Shown here in pieces: positions 1-55,815 of a DNA stretch of 64,000 nt. How positions within the stretch are numbered: the first letter of the stretch is position 1; every line of letters starts with the position of its first letter. The stretch comes from Paracentrotus lividus (lineage: Eukaryota > Echinodermata > Echinoidea > Camarodonta > Echinidae), in the NCBI GenBank assembly GCA_940671915.1, contig CALNVZ010000174.1, forward strand, positions 74,679,738 through 74,743,737, given 5' to 3'. The translations under genes and the position numbers were made by a program. The notes beneath the pieces are model-generated. The model did no database searches and was not told the origin of the DNA. It was given only the letters and a program-made list of their open reading frames with translations.

Positions 1-49
1 AAAAAAAAAAAAAGAAGAAGAAGAAGAAGAAGCGGGGATTGGTCTAGCT

Positions 50-1305
50 CTACGACAGGATTGAAGATAGAAATGAAACCATAATCACGGGAAGAAGATA
101 TTGCGATGAGGTCCAGCTAGAGATGGCGCTATTACATAATTCTTTATTACAATTACACGACTTTCCGTAGTCAAACTTGACGGTACCTCTCGCTTTCACG
201 ATGATATCGAGTGCGGAATGGTCGTCGAGACTCGCCTGACTGGTGGGAACACATTGGTTCTTATTCTTCCCGCAGTCTCTGTACGTGTAGAATATCGTCT
301 CATTCATGCCTGGGAAAGTAAGGAAAATTATTGAGAGCTCGTTGGAGAAAGACACAATAAGGGGGGGGGGGGTGTCTCTAGCCAATGCACGACTGACTAC
401 CATTGGAAATACTTAGCACAATATTCTCCTGATCTACATGGTTAAACAGAATAATAAAGAAATAATTATATTCTCATCTATGTCAAAATAATAATACAAA
501 TATAACGTACAACGTTACCATTTTAAACGTAAGCACAATAATGATACAAAATGAAATATAGAAATATTAGAAATACGCCTGTCTAAATCATAGGCCACAG
601 CGACTGTTGTAAGCTACAGTTTGGTTTAGTTTCTTAAAATTTAAGTGTTTTTAAAAAGTGTTAATGATGATTCTAAAAGTTATAATGACGTTATTTCACT
701 TATAAATCTTTTACTGGTATTGTACCTTGTTGATTTGTGTAGACAGCACTGACTTGTACCTTGGCACATCCTCCATACAGGTTACACCGCACCGTCCCAC
801 ACTCGGTCATATCATCGGAGGTTTCAATGTTGTTTCCTTGGCTCAGGCAAGAGTAACATAGCTGACATGTACCTGTTTATACGAAAAAAACGAAAATATC
901 GTAATCAAGAATTTGTGAGAAATACATCCCAAGCAATGCCTCCCACCCCTCTTAAACTGATTTATATTTTCAGCTCTTTGTAAAATGAAACCCAATATTG
1001 CAGCCAAGAATTTTAATATTGACAAAATCTCAAAATGTTAACGAATTTCTTTTCTTTCTTTTTTTTTTTTTTTTTACATATTGTTTTAAAACAAACAAAA
1101 AAGGTAATTTTTACAAAATCTAGATTAAGCTCCTTTTAAAATCAAGCTTTTCATAATATTAAGTGCCGATGTGTTAGGTTCATAAAAACAAAATGACATG
1201 TTAGGTACTAAAGGGAACGCAAATCTGACTCTATATGATTATTCTCTTACCTTGTTCAAGGAAACATATTGCCGCAGACAGAAAAAGGAGTATTCCAGTC
1301 TTCAT
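50..1305 (-). CDS. LU-domain (Ly6/CD59/uPAR-type) GPI-anchored surface protein, three coding exons
   Basis: Three exons join in frame: 1251-1305, 726-872 and 50-309 (462 nt, 153 residues plus stop), each with GT-AG junctions. Residues 1-19 are a signal peptide with hydrophobic core ILLFLSAAICFL. The mature part has the LU-domain cysteine layout: CxxC at 24 and 27, then Cys 43, 48, 54, 80, 87, 119, 121 and 126, with the diagnostic Cys-Asn pair at 126-127. An extra Cys 21 precedes the domain. The last 20 residues (YLLPVIMVSFLSSILS end) are hydrophobic after a Ser-rich stretch, as expected of a GPI-attachment signal. Three-finger LU proteins act at the outer cell surface as ligands, receptors or complement and channel modulators; which role applies here cannot be read from sequence. 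The gene lies downstream of POLE on the same strand, about 4.4 kb away. Non-coding 5' exons could exist upstream of 1305. Confidence 0.85.
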
Positions 1306-1397
1306 ATTTTCCTGAGAAAAATAGTAACATAATATCCTTAGAAACGATGAAACCAAAAAACACAAGAACACCACCCCCCTCCTTTTTCCAGGCGTGA

Positions 1398-1445
<48 letters not shown>

Positions 1446-2993
1446 CTTTTGTCAGCTGTTCAAAGTCATCATCATTCAAATAATAGCCAAGGGGGTAGGG
1501 GAAGATCGTTTCACTCGGGTCGATCAGCCAGTCAAAACTGAATTAAATTATATTAAATAAATATAAATTTAATCAAATTAACAAATTTTATCGATCAATT
1601 TTAATCTTCTGACAAAGTTATAAGAAGTTTAATATCTAAGCATAGAAGTTTTTTCTTATTTATTTATTATTTATTTTTTTTTTTTGCTTTGCCTTTTCCC
1701 ACAAGCTGGTCCTGATGTCCACAATATCGTTGGATTTGTTGGTAGATGTCAATTTTAACAGCTATAACCAGAACTAGGTACACTTGTGTCATACACTGTC
1801 TCATCCCAATACTTAGACAATAATATGTAAATATCATGGTCTCATGGGTCAATTAACAGACACGTTTGTTTAATATTTACTTAATTCTTTTCGTAATCCA
1901 TACAGGGAAATAAAAACGAGATATACGGCAAATTACGTACAGTTATGCATAGGGAATGAACACACAAGAGACAACATTGAACAACAGAATGACTCATTTC
2001 TACACTATTACTAATTACCACATTGACCAAGTATATTTATTGAACACCCGGGTCCAGGGGAAAAGCTCATAATATTTCTTTTTTTTTTAAAGAAACGATG
2101 AGAAAGAAAACAAAATAGATTAAAATGTTCAAATTTCATGTTCTTATACGCAGTCCAAAACTGATAAAATGCATAATCAGATCATAGAAGTATCCAAGCA
2201 CAAAGAAATATTGAATTAAAAAAAATTATGACTTACCCAACTTTGTTTTGTCGAAATTGGTAAGCAAATCTGTCTTTCTCTTATATCCTCCTTTATTGTT
2301 GTACGTTTAGAAAATGGATATCTAATAAATCAATTGTCCTTCTAGAAGTACATGTATATTGAACAATGACACTACACTACCAAGTCAACTCGCACATATT
2401 TCATTCTCTCAAAGCACATACAAATACTCATAGTTAAAGGAAGTCCATATACCGGAACTGTCACCAGCCGGGCTAAACTGATAATCATATGTTCAAATGA
2501 TCATTGTGTAACTTCCACATACCACAAAATACAGTTCTGACAGGGAAGTCGATATCCCTGATTCCACCACATAGGTGGGAATTAAATTATAGAGATTTTT
2601 TTTTTTTTTTTTTTAATCTGAATTTAGTCAAACTATCTTAATTACTGACCACCTTATAAAGTCTCCTTTCAAAAGTGGTCATAATATACCTTTTTCTATA
2701 CGGATCATACTCACATTTGAGATATTGTGTTATGATTTTTGATTCCCTCAATTGTTTTAAAATGCATGTACCTGAATGGATAAAAATTTGTAGACCGCGT
2801 GAAGCCCAGTGAATGGTTTGGCTGCGCACATTATGTTCATATCTGTGAGGTTTCAGGCAACTTTAACTTTTGTGAATTCGCCGCCTCTACTGTCAACAGT
2901 GCGTAAATAACATAGTTACCCGTATTATTTATACTCATAAAATTGAATTCTACTTGACAAATACCAAATATTTCAACAAGGCGATTGAGTTTA

Positions 2994-3194
2994 TGCGGTG
3001 GTCACAACTATCCGTATGTTACGTGGTACGTGAACGCAACGTAGCTCGCGTTTCGCATAACCGGCTAGAACCTCCTGCGTTCGTACCTGCGTCGTGCGTG
3101 CCTGAACAAAAGTATGTGCGACGTAGAATTTCTCTCCCAAATCCGTTGTACAGAGTTGCACGCTGCACGTACAACCAGTTCTGTGACCACCGCA
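2994..3194. mobile_element. Short inverted-repeat (MITE-like) element, 201 bp
   Basis: The two ends are inverted copies beginning TGCGGTGGTCACA (13 bp exact, with weaker similarity further in). The interior is clearly more GC- and CpG-rich than its surroundings. No transposase is encoded; overlapping open frames on both strands are by-products of the CpG-rich composition. Target-site duplication is not clear, so the superfamily is left open. Confidence 0.5.
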
Positions 3195-3562
3195 AAAGGA
3201 AGGGAAATGTAACAGACTCAAATAGTGAAGTCAAAAGGAGCCTGAGCTTTCGATCCTAGCAGAATCTTCGTCAGAGACAAAAAGACTCAAATATTGAACA
3301 GAACGTTGAAATAATACAAGCATTACTGACCATGTTTGTATAATGCAAGGATATAAACAGGTCACATGCAATCATCACAACTACAGTAGGCTTTGTTTTA
3401 TTCAAATTATCAAGTTCTTGAAAGAATATATAAATCTTCTCACAACAGGAAATAAGTTTGAAAAGGAAATCTCTCCTTGAAGTACAAATTAACTCATAAA
3501 ACGACAAATGTATAAGTTTAGACAGGAAATCTCCCTTGGAATACGGAATATTTTTTAAAAAT

Positions 3563-3578
3563 CTCTCTCTCTCTCTCC

Positions 3579-3609
<31 letters not shown>

Positions 3610-3620
3610 CCTCTTTCTCT
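3563..3620. repeat. (CT)n microsatellite
   Basis: Nearly uninterrupted CT dinucleotides with a few CCCT interruptions. Confidence 0.9.
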
Positions 3621-4095
3621 CTGTGTTTGTCCACCTTGAGCTGGCTGTCTATTATCCGAACCTTCAAATTAATAAGTTGAAGGTTTGGTGTTGCATAGGC
3701 TTTAGAGAAAGAAAATAATGGATTGTTATAGTATGTTATCTCTTTTAATTTCTTATCGATATACATGTAAACTTTAAAAATAAAATTGAGATACGAGAGG
3801 GATGATACATGTATGTGTTCAATACAAGGGTATTTACATTATGTACAGTAATAAACATAAAAATATTATACAGCACATGACAATTTGTACCTTTCCATTT
3901 AAAAAGAGTCAGACTTCTAAGGTGTTTGAGAGAATTAATCAATTGCATTGCATGAGACAAATATGGATGAAACATTTTGCAATGAAAAAAATATAGATTA
4001 AAATAGGGGGAAAGGGAAAGAGCTGATACTAAATTAAAACAAGCACCAGAATTTAAAAAAATATTTAAACATGAAAAATGCGACTGCATCTCCTA

Positions 4096-4497
4096 TATGC
4101 CTCCGACAATGAAACAATTTCATAAGTTGACCTCTGTGACCCTCAACCTATTACCTTCATACGTCATAATATAAATCACATCATGTTGAAATGGTGGTAT
4201 ACGATGTCCATAAGTTAATAGGTTATATCTCAAGTGGTTCCTCGGATATCAGAATAATAATCTCAACACATTGAATTTAGTAAGTTGACCTCTGTGACAC
4301 TTAACCTTTGACCTACACACTCCAATATTTAATTAGATGGTCTTCCTGTGGTCATACATAACATGCCCCAGCTTGAAGTTTTTCATATCTCAAGTGGTTC
4401 TTGAGCTGTCGCAATAACAGACAGGAAAGACGGACTGATGGACGAACAACCCCAAAACATGATGCCTCAGACACTACCTTCGGTAGCGGGGTACATA
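4096..4497. repeat. Dispersed TGACCT-rich repeat, copy 1
   Basis: Contains the phrases GTTGACCTCTGTGAC, CATATCTCAAGTGGTTCTTGAG, GACGGAC and AAAACATGATGCCTC in this order. The same phrases recur at about 28460-28815 and 30060-30355 in POLE intron 20. No ORF or terminal inverted repeat is seen. It may be a SINE-like or other non-coding dispersed family. Confidence 0.6.
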
Positions 4498-5710
4498 AAA
4501 AGGGAAATATTTTTGCTAATGATGTGAATGGAGGGCTGAGGGGGTATTCCCTGATATCTTTTTCATGATATATGATATAATTTATAATGAAATATAAAAT
4601 ACAAAACAATCTTGAACTAGAAATTTATGGAATTCTCTTTGAACATTATGTACAACTGGAAGTAAAAACTCCATAAAAATAAAGACTATGATCAGACAAG
4701 TGACTGCCCTCTCGATCAGCAATCAGTACCAATTAAATTTTTTATTGTGCATTTGGTACTAATTTAATTGTATTCAATAAAATCTTTTATCACCAAAATT
4801 ACAAAATGAATCACAACTTTCAAATCATGTACCACATGTACATGATTTGACAAGTAACACTGAACAATATTTAGACTAAGACAGATAATATGAAGAATAA
4901 TGTAGAGAAATATGGCAAAATACCTTGAACAATGATAAAATCTGAGGAAATCATATTGTGTGTCCTCAATGTACTTATTTTTGCAACGATTAATACTTCC
5001 AAGCCATGTGCCATATAACTAGAATGTAGTCTGTGTTTATACAAAAGGTTAAGAGCATATGATCTATCAATAAGATACCTAATTAAAAAACCAAAAACAC
5101 TTCTAATGTCTTGTTTGAATTTTTGGTGGATTTCTTTCTTAAATTTGTAGATTAAACCATCAAGTGTTCCACATCATAACAGCTAGGTATTAAAAATATT
5201 GCTTTCAGCATTTCAGCATGCATTACACTGAAAATCTAGTGATTGCATAGAATTATAATGAACTGCCATAAATCTACCAGTACATTTGATGGCCATCTCC
5301 AAGTGACATGTTCATTAGCGTTGGAAGATAGGAATATTGATAAAATGCCTGTCGACGCCCACAAGGGCAATACATCTGTAGATCTTCATATGTTTTACCA
5401 GTACGGAGAGTATACCATCATCCATACTAGGGCACAGTTTACTCCTTCATTTGTATTTTCAAGGAGTTCTTAAAAGTGAGCCATTTTAAATATTATCATA
5501 GAAAATACAGAGAACCAGTCTTTACAGGGTCTACTACAGACTCGGTGCTAACACAAATTATGAGAGACCTCAAAGAGAAATACTACCAGACAATGGATTG
5601 TATTTTGGATCTTGGTAAAAGTTCTCATCTTCCTTAATTGGGGTAATATGTTTTTGTAAGTGTTTCCTTCATCCTGACGTTGGCGTAAGGTATTTTGGAA
5701 GAATATTCTC

Positions 5711-48910
<43,200 letters not shown>

Positions 48911-49118
48911 TCTGAAAACTAAGCCGACTGCTATCTAAAAAATGTTCATTTCACCTATTCCTGGATCACGTATCACAACATGTTTGTAACAAAGCACGCA
49001 GAAAAGGCAATTTTCAAATATTCAAAGACTCATCAGATGTAAAGAAAACGATGTAACACAATGTGAGCTTCCAAATTAAGTCATTAATTTCGATTCAGGA
49101 TAAAGAAATAACTTCGTG

Positions 49119-49136
49119 TTTGGCGCGGGCGCGAAA
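49119..49136 (-). promoter_or_regulatory. Palindromic double E2F-type site upstream of POLE
   Basis: TTTGGCGCGGGCGCGAAA contains the E2F/DP consensus TTTSGCGC on both strands. It is about 210 bp upstream of the POLE ATG at 48910. Replication genes, POLE included, are classic E2F targets in animals, so this is the best promoter candidate. No TATA box was seen between it and the ATG. Confidence 0.65.
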
Positions 49137-49213
49137 CTACTCCCATTCCGACTAAAGAGGGCACTAATCATATTTTCTTAATAAGCGAGTTCACGGATCG
49201 GGGCAGTGATATC

Positions 49214-49221
49214 TGACGTCA
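49214..49221. promoter_or_regulatory. Perfect CRE palindrome (TGACGTCA) in the transposon's left end
   Basis: TGACGTCA, the CREB/ATF consensus, lies in the left terminal repeat, about 305 bp upstream of the POLE ATG. Any effect on POLE is inference. Confidence 0.45.
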
Positions 49222-49453
49222 CAACCCCAGAGGTCAATGGAGACCAAAAATCCGACCGCGCGTGCCGTCGATAGAAAGAAAGGTCAAAACTCGTTCGTTT
49301 CCGCTCGGAACGTGTACAAATTCAATAGAACTATCTACGCGCGTATTTCTGTAAACAAATTAACAGCTGTTACCGTCGTACCTGCTGCTTGCTTTTTTAA
49401 CCTTGGCTTTTCAACGACGATTATCACCTTAATTTGTCCCGTTTCTGAAAAAT

Positions 49454-52328
49454 ATGGAGGAAGAAGCAGAAGTATCCATCGATGAAGTACGACTTTGGAC
49501 AGTAAGTGCATTGAAAGAGTTTTGTCGACGGAGAAATCTGAAGATAACTCGACGAAAAGACGAGTTAGTCGCGACAGTGTATGCGGTTTTGACGAACCCA
49601 TCGCTTGCACCACTAGCCACCAGCGCAGCCGACGCCCGAGGCGGAGAAAGCCAGGGAGTACTCCGACCTTCTCAAAACCAACCGGGACCATTCCAGATCC
49701 AAGAACCCTGACAAACTGGGAATCGGAAGAGGATGGTGTAAAGTACTGGCCTTCAACGATGATTTGCAGATTGATGAATATTTGAAGAGTATCGATGATG
49801 TTGATTTGCCCAAGAGGTTAATGCAAGATACAAGGACCAAAAAGCTTACTCATACCTAGCGTCTGGATGGTTGGGCGAAGTTCAATATCATAGGATCACT
49901 GACGAAAGCCAGTATTGTGCTTTGAGAGCAGACTGCCTCCATCGCAACACATCCGAGACATTCCTTGGAAAGTGTGGGTTGTTATTGAAAAGAAAAGTGG
50001 GAGAATCCACAGTGCTTCTGCACATGCTTTGCCGGTGAGTAGGAAATTTAAGGCCCATTCTGCATGTTTGTGCAATGTATGATAATATTTATGGTATCCT
50101 GCAGGATTTTTTATAGTTAAAGTACTTGCACTTTGTAAATAAACACCTTTCACCTGTTAACATGAATATCGTCATGTACCGCACACACACACAAAAATTG
50201 CAAGAATCTTCAACTGTGAAGGAGGCCGATCACCCTGAAGAAGAAGAAGAAGAAGAAGAAGAGCAGACAACACATTCCGTTTGCAAATTGTGGCTGCATA
50301 ATAAATGAATTAAACTAACGTTAAAGATTTGTATCTAGTTATTAATAAATTATTTAGGGCAATAGAATAAAATCATGAAAAAAAAAATCACTTGATTGCA
50401 CTACTGCTTTTTTGTATTTAAAACAGTAATCTAGTCTGGGTTATGACCCCCCCCCCCCCCCCCACTTTTTGTTTGGTTACAAATGTGATTTGCAATCATG
50501 TAGCCAAATTTATGTAAATGTTCATTAAATTATTTTTTTCTTATTTCTTTACTCTTTGCAGGTTCAGTTCCACTTGTAACCATGTCGGTGCCCTACTTTT
50601 TAAAGTAGATTATGCTTGGAAGACGGGAATGAACAACCCTGCATGTACGTCAAAACCATGCGAATGGTCGGCCTTCGGTGGACGCCGTGCGTTTCAGCCT
50701 CAACGGATCAGTGATTTGGTGTTGAGTAAGCCAAAGTTCTCCAAGCAAGGTGTGTACTATTATAGACTTCAAAGTTGTTAAATGAAAAATAAAGCAGTAC
50801 ATGTATCCAGAGAAACAAATCTCATCACATTTCAAAACATTCTGGAATTTACTGAATACCTATGCCATTGATTAAAAATAGGCATATTCATGATATTGGT
50901 TATGAATAAAGGATTTTATTTAGGATTCTAAAAAAATACAGATGAAAAATGTTGATAATTGGAATGCTCAACAGATTGTGCATAATCATTTTATATGTGT
51001 CTGGTTGATATACAGTAACAAGTCACAATTCTTATTTACCTGTTAACCTGTTACGGCTCAATACAATATACAATGTATGGTCCAGTAATGCTATTGTGAT
51101 GAGTCTTAACAGGTTAACATGTAGGCTAAGAATGTTGATCTGCACTGTAGATGAAGATTTCCTTTTCTATGCTGTAAAAAGCTCTGAGCAGCCAGGTTGC
51201 TGAGGGCAAATGGTAACTTTCAAAGGGGAAAAGGGACAATTATAACTGACTTTTCCCTTGTAATAATCTGTTGTTTGTTGTTTGTTTTTTTGTTTTTTTT
51301 CATGCAGGATCTTCCCGAGATAGCAAGGGCATTAATCCCAGGGCACGACAACTGTTCTCTCCACTTGGTGCCAGGTCGACATCCAATCCCACCTCTACGA
51401 TGACACTAGCACAAGATCTTTATCCGTACTTCCAGGATGCAGCTGTGTTCCAGTACATCAATATGGAAGACCATCTGTTTTCTCATGAGGATCAGCCATC
51501 TACAGCGACGTTAATGTCAACCATGAGGAAGAAGTAGTGGCAAAGAATATTCCAGTCCCTCTGGACTCCTTAGGTAGCAACGCTCCTTCGGTAGAAGCAT
51601 TCATGGATAGCCTGCCCACATACTCGCACAGAGATTGAGGATCTGGAGGAAGCTACACGCGGGCAGGCAGATAATGAGCAGTGGAGGAACCACGCGTAAG
51701 GGTCGAGTGACGGGGTCGGTTGCTCATGCGGTCCTCACAAAGCAGCGATCAAGAGAAGCGACCACCAAAGAGCTGAACACGACATCGCTTGTGAAGAGGA
51801 TTTTAGGCTGTACTTCGCTGGATTCCTCACTACCTGCACTACGATATGGCTGCGAAATGGAGGGAGAAGCGAGGAATGCTTATGTTAGAGTGAACAAGGC
51901 TAACACACCGTCACTTAAGGGTCAAAAGACTGTGGACTGTTTGTCTGCCGACAAAAGTGTTCCCTGGGGCAAGTCCTGATGGAATCATCAAGTGCTCTTG
52001 TTGCGAGAAAGGTGTTCTGGAGATCAAGTGCCCCCACAGCATCGCGTACACCAAACCTTCAGCGGAACAATTTGGAAATATTATATGTAAACGATGCCGG
52101 TGTATGCACCTTGAAGAAGTCCCATGCTTATTACAGCCAGGTGCAACATCAATGGGTGTTACTGGTGCAAGATGGTGTGATTTTTTCATTTATACACGAC
52201 ATGGCCATCTTACCATCAGAATCAAATTTGATCAGGAGAGGTGGGAAGATCTTGTCAACCATTGTACTCGTTTCTTCCGTCAATGTCTTGTGAGAGAAAT
52301 TGTGCATAAAATTGAGGAAAAAAATTGA
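49454..52328 (+). pseudogene. Broken transposon gene: SAP-like domain, SWIM-type zinc motif and YqaJ-family nuclease
   Basis: Three exons with GT-AG introns: 49454-50033, 50562-50749, 51308-52328. Exon 1 starts with a SAP-like helix pair (VSALKEFCRRRNLKITRRKD). The SWIM-like CNHVGALLF spans the exon 1/2 junction. Exon 3 carries the YqaJ landmarks GASPDG, LEIKCP and YYSQVQHQ, the E-x-K being the catalytic core of this lambda-exonuclease-like fold. The frame changes at several places (near 49600, 49828, 51630, 51700, 51950 and twice after 52080), and stops follow, so it cannot make the full protein. It faces the transposase gene tail to tail. Confidence 0.75.
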
Positions 52329-54097
52329 TTTTGTACTTTTCCAAAAGAATGAAAGGGAAAAATGGATTCGTTAGTTTTCAGTGCAAAACTTAAAAAAAAA
52401 ACAATACTTGCTTTCATCAATTTCGTGCATGATTTAATTCTCATTCTCCCAAGATTTATTTTGCATTTTTTCATGAAGTAACTAATTTATGTACTTTTTG
52501 TACAATGTCCATTCATAACTTAGGTATATTTCACAAAGATGTGTCAGGAGTTGTCTTTGATTTTTGTCTTACAGAAAAGCAGAATTACACTACAGGCATG
52601 TGCATTTTCTAAAATTATACCATCATATCCACAAGTTCAAAAGTGTAAGTGTAGAGTGCAAAGATTTACAAAGTAACAACAAAATGAAAAGTTATGAATG
52701 TTGCTCTAGTCACGTGAAAATTTACATGACGTCAGTAGCGTGGGTTTTTCGTTGCCCGACATAGAGGGCTTGGTATTCCCTGCCACATGTTTCCTAGTCA
52801 GGAAAGTAACGTCAATTGATGTTCGCGTTAAATTCTGCTTTCTGACCAAGCCCAATAGTTGTAAGTACTCAAAGTCTATAAATTATTGATTATGAATAGT
52901 TTACTGATTATTATGTTTAGAAATGGGTTTAAATGAACATAAGTATTAGGTGAAAATTTAGTTATGAAGATGTATAAGTATTCTCATGTCAATGAAAGTT
53001 AGTGGCGTGTCTAGTACATGATATCAGTGCACATGTATGTGTCGTGTGGCGACAGAAACGGCTTTATTATGCAATATACACTGTACATGTACGCATTAGT
53101 GAGATAATTTGAAGCTGGTTTACATTTATTTGTGTTAGGATAAATAACAAACGAAATTAAATGGTACATAATGAAGAAAGTGGCTTGTGATAAGAATTGA
53201 TAATGATTTCTGAGCATGTAGAATTGTAGATGATAAAAGTGACAATGAACATGCACAAGTTTAGTTGCATGACTGAAAGTAGGTCAAAGGTGATAAGAGC
53301 TGGCCATTGGCTAGGTACATACATTCCTTTAGGCATGGTTGCAAATTTGTAGGAAGGAATTATACACATGATAAACAAATGATGGAATTTTAATCTTATT
53401 TTAGACCTACTAGACTGTATGTTTAGTTGAGGTTATTACAGAAAAGAGTAAATTAGTTGATATTATTTATTTGGATGCAAGTTATTAGTTAATGATAAAT
53501 AATTGAAGGCTTTATATTTGGGTACAACAAATAAGAGAGGTGATAGAGGTCAGTTTGTTGAATTTATATGTCATATGTCAATTAACAGTTACAGGCTTCT
53601 CAAGTAGGACTATGAAATGTTCAGGTATTTATTTGATATGCACATTCAACAATTGTACTTGTATGACATTTTTTATTTATGATTGTTTTCTATTGTTTAT
53701 CATAAACTGCAGGTCCAACCTTGCTTATTCAGGTATCACAATCTCAGCTTGATTGCGTGATTGTTTCTTGTTTCTTGTCAACGATGAACTCAAATTAATT
53801 AGACTTAAACGTCAAAAAGATTTAGTGATATATCATTGATCAATGTTCTTGATATCGTTAATGATTTCACCGATTGGCGCACGGAAACAGCAATATTGTT
53901 ATTGGCATGAAAAATAATTAACACATTGGCAGCAGCACTTGTTTGATGTTGCTATTGCTATGATGGTTTCATGCAAGCATCCTGCATCTTAGTCAATTTG
54001 TGAAATCACCAATATGAAGTGCTGATCGACACTTTGAGTGTTTGTGATAATCATAGAATGATCGATGATTGTCATGATGAACAACGACCACGATTGG

Positions 54098-54190
54098 GGA
54101 TGATGATGATGATGAGATAGATGAGTGATAGATGATGAGGATGATGATGATGATGATGATGATAGCTGATGTGATAATGATGATGACTGT
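54098..54190. repeat. (GAT)n microsatellite
   Basis: GATGAT runs within a wider GAT-rich stretch (53990-54310), inside the non-coding middle of the large transposon. Confidence 0.85.
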
Positions 54191-54439
54191 GCCCGAGTGG
54201 CTGGTTTGTGAATCCCCAATTGATGCTGATCCAGTCTTGGAAATTTGTGATGATTGTAAATGAAATTTCTGATGATGATTGTGATGATGATGCTGTTATG
54301 ATGATAATGACGATATGGATAATGAGTGTGAAATCCTATAAGTTCTCGATTAAAACACAGTCACAGTCAGGGTCTCCAGGAAATTTAGAATAGAAAATCA
54401 TTGCAGTCCTTAGGAAATATGAAATATCACTCAAATATA

Positions 54440-54560
54440 AGAATTTAATTGAATTGAATTGAAGGTTTATTATCATTTCATCGCAGCCAGTGGCTGAATT
54501 GAGAAAGATTTACAGAGTAAAAACATAACATGTCATATAAACATAACAATAAAATAATAA
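54440..54560 (-). mobile_element. LINE 3' tail, (AATTC)n type
   Basis: On the minus strand: GCCACTGGCTGCGATG, then AATAAA in GATAATAAACC, then TTCAATTCAATTCAATT. A poly(A) word followed by a short tandem tail is the end structure of CR1/L2-group LINEs. It is inserted inside the large transposon. Confidence 0.5.
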
Positions 54561-55616
54561 ATTTAAAATCATACTGCAACAACAATGCAAGTATAGGAAT
54601 ATATTAGAAATAAATTTCCAATAACAAATTAATATTCATGTAAACTTTGAAAATATATCAATTGACTATAAAACCAGATAAACAATGGGAGTATATAAAT
54701 ATTTGGATAGAATTTCAACTAAATGAATATTCTTGGAAAACTTTGAAATAATATATATGGCAATAATTATACAGATTCATCATAATTTCTTGAGAAAAAA
54801 CAGTATTACTGAAGTGTAAATACCATTGAGTATACCAGCATCAGAGAAAATTAGATTACGTTATAGATAAAATACATCAGATTTAAGTTTTCAGTAAAGA
54901 ATAAGATTTCAGAAATAGGAATTACAAAATTGTAAGTATTGTGTAGAAATATTGAAAAATTACAGACAAAAAAGGTTTACCATTACATATTGAGTAGCCT
55001 AAAAGAAATTCTCAAAAGAAAACAAGTGATACAAATGAATACAAATTCAAACAAAAATAATATAATGTATCAATACTTTAACAAAGAAAAGAAATGTCCA
55101 TCCAAATTAATTCATATGAAAAGTTTAAGCTTGAAAGAGGTACATAGTCACGATTCATTATAATTCAATTAGTTCATTGAGAAAGAAATTAAAGCAGCTG
55201 GTTATAAAATTTAGAATTCGATTGTGGATTTGATTTCAAGAGTATTATGCTCATGCAAATTAAATGAGATGCGTGTTATAAATAAGAATCGGATATTGGA
55301 TTGGATTGATAATAATTATAACAATTCCACAAAAATAATATCTACATATAATTAAACTAATTGTACAATAGCCATACCCATTTATCCAGTGAATAATCAC
55401 TATGAAACTATTGTTCAAAAGTCTTCTAGAAAGGGCAAGGCATCTTTATGAAACTCAATCATTTAACCCTCTACATAAGTATTCTGATAATTATTTACAA
55501 TGTACCTGTAATGTATTCAGGGAATGAATATCTCCCCTGTCATGCAACTCTCCATATATCAAAATCAAAATAAGTGGTTTGAAATCTAAAAGAACATTAT
55601 TAAACTTCATATTTCA

Positions 55617-55790
55617 TGTACAGGTAACCTGCCCTAAGCGAATCTCTTGGGACCACGAAAAATCTGTTTGACTAAGGACAAACTCCGACTTAGAAGAGAA
55701 AAAAACACAAGTTTTGTATGATTTGTTCAAAAAATCACATCGACTTAGACAAAGTTCGACTTAGGCAGAGTTGATTGTACCTGTATTATG
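55617..55790. mobile_element. Possible small inverted-repeat element
   Basis: ACAGGTA at the left and TACCTGT at the right, with CTGCCCTAAGCGAATC and inversely CTGCCTAAGTCGAAC just inside; CGACTTAG words recur. Resembles short pogo-type elements, but the repeats are imperfect. Confidence 0.35.
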
Positions 55791-55815
55791 ATACACCTAT
55801 AGACGGTCATACTAC

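Larger units (their letters stand above)
1306..5710. other. Intergenic region between the LU gene and the POLE stop codon
   Basis: AT-rich DNA with no recognisable coding exon. It should contain the POLE 3' untranslated region next to 5711; the first minus-strand AATAAA I see downstream of the stop is at 4741-4746, which would give a 3' UTR of about 970 nt (inference). The region also holds a poly-T run (about 1400-1445), a CT microsatellite (3563-3620), a 201-bp inverted-repeat element (2994-3194) and one copy of a TGACCT-rich dispersed repeat (4096-4497). Confidence 0.6.

Noticed and set aside
2954-3259. 101-codon open frame, plus strand
   Set aside because: It spans a small inverted-repeat element, overlaps open frames on the other strand and has no recognisable domain or splice context.
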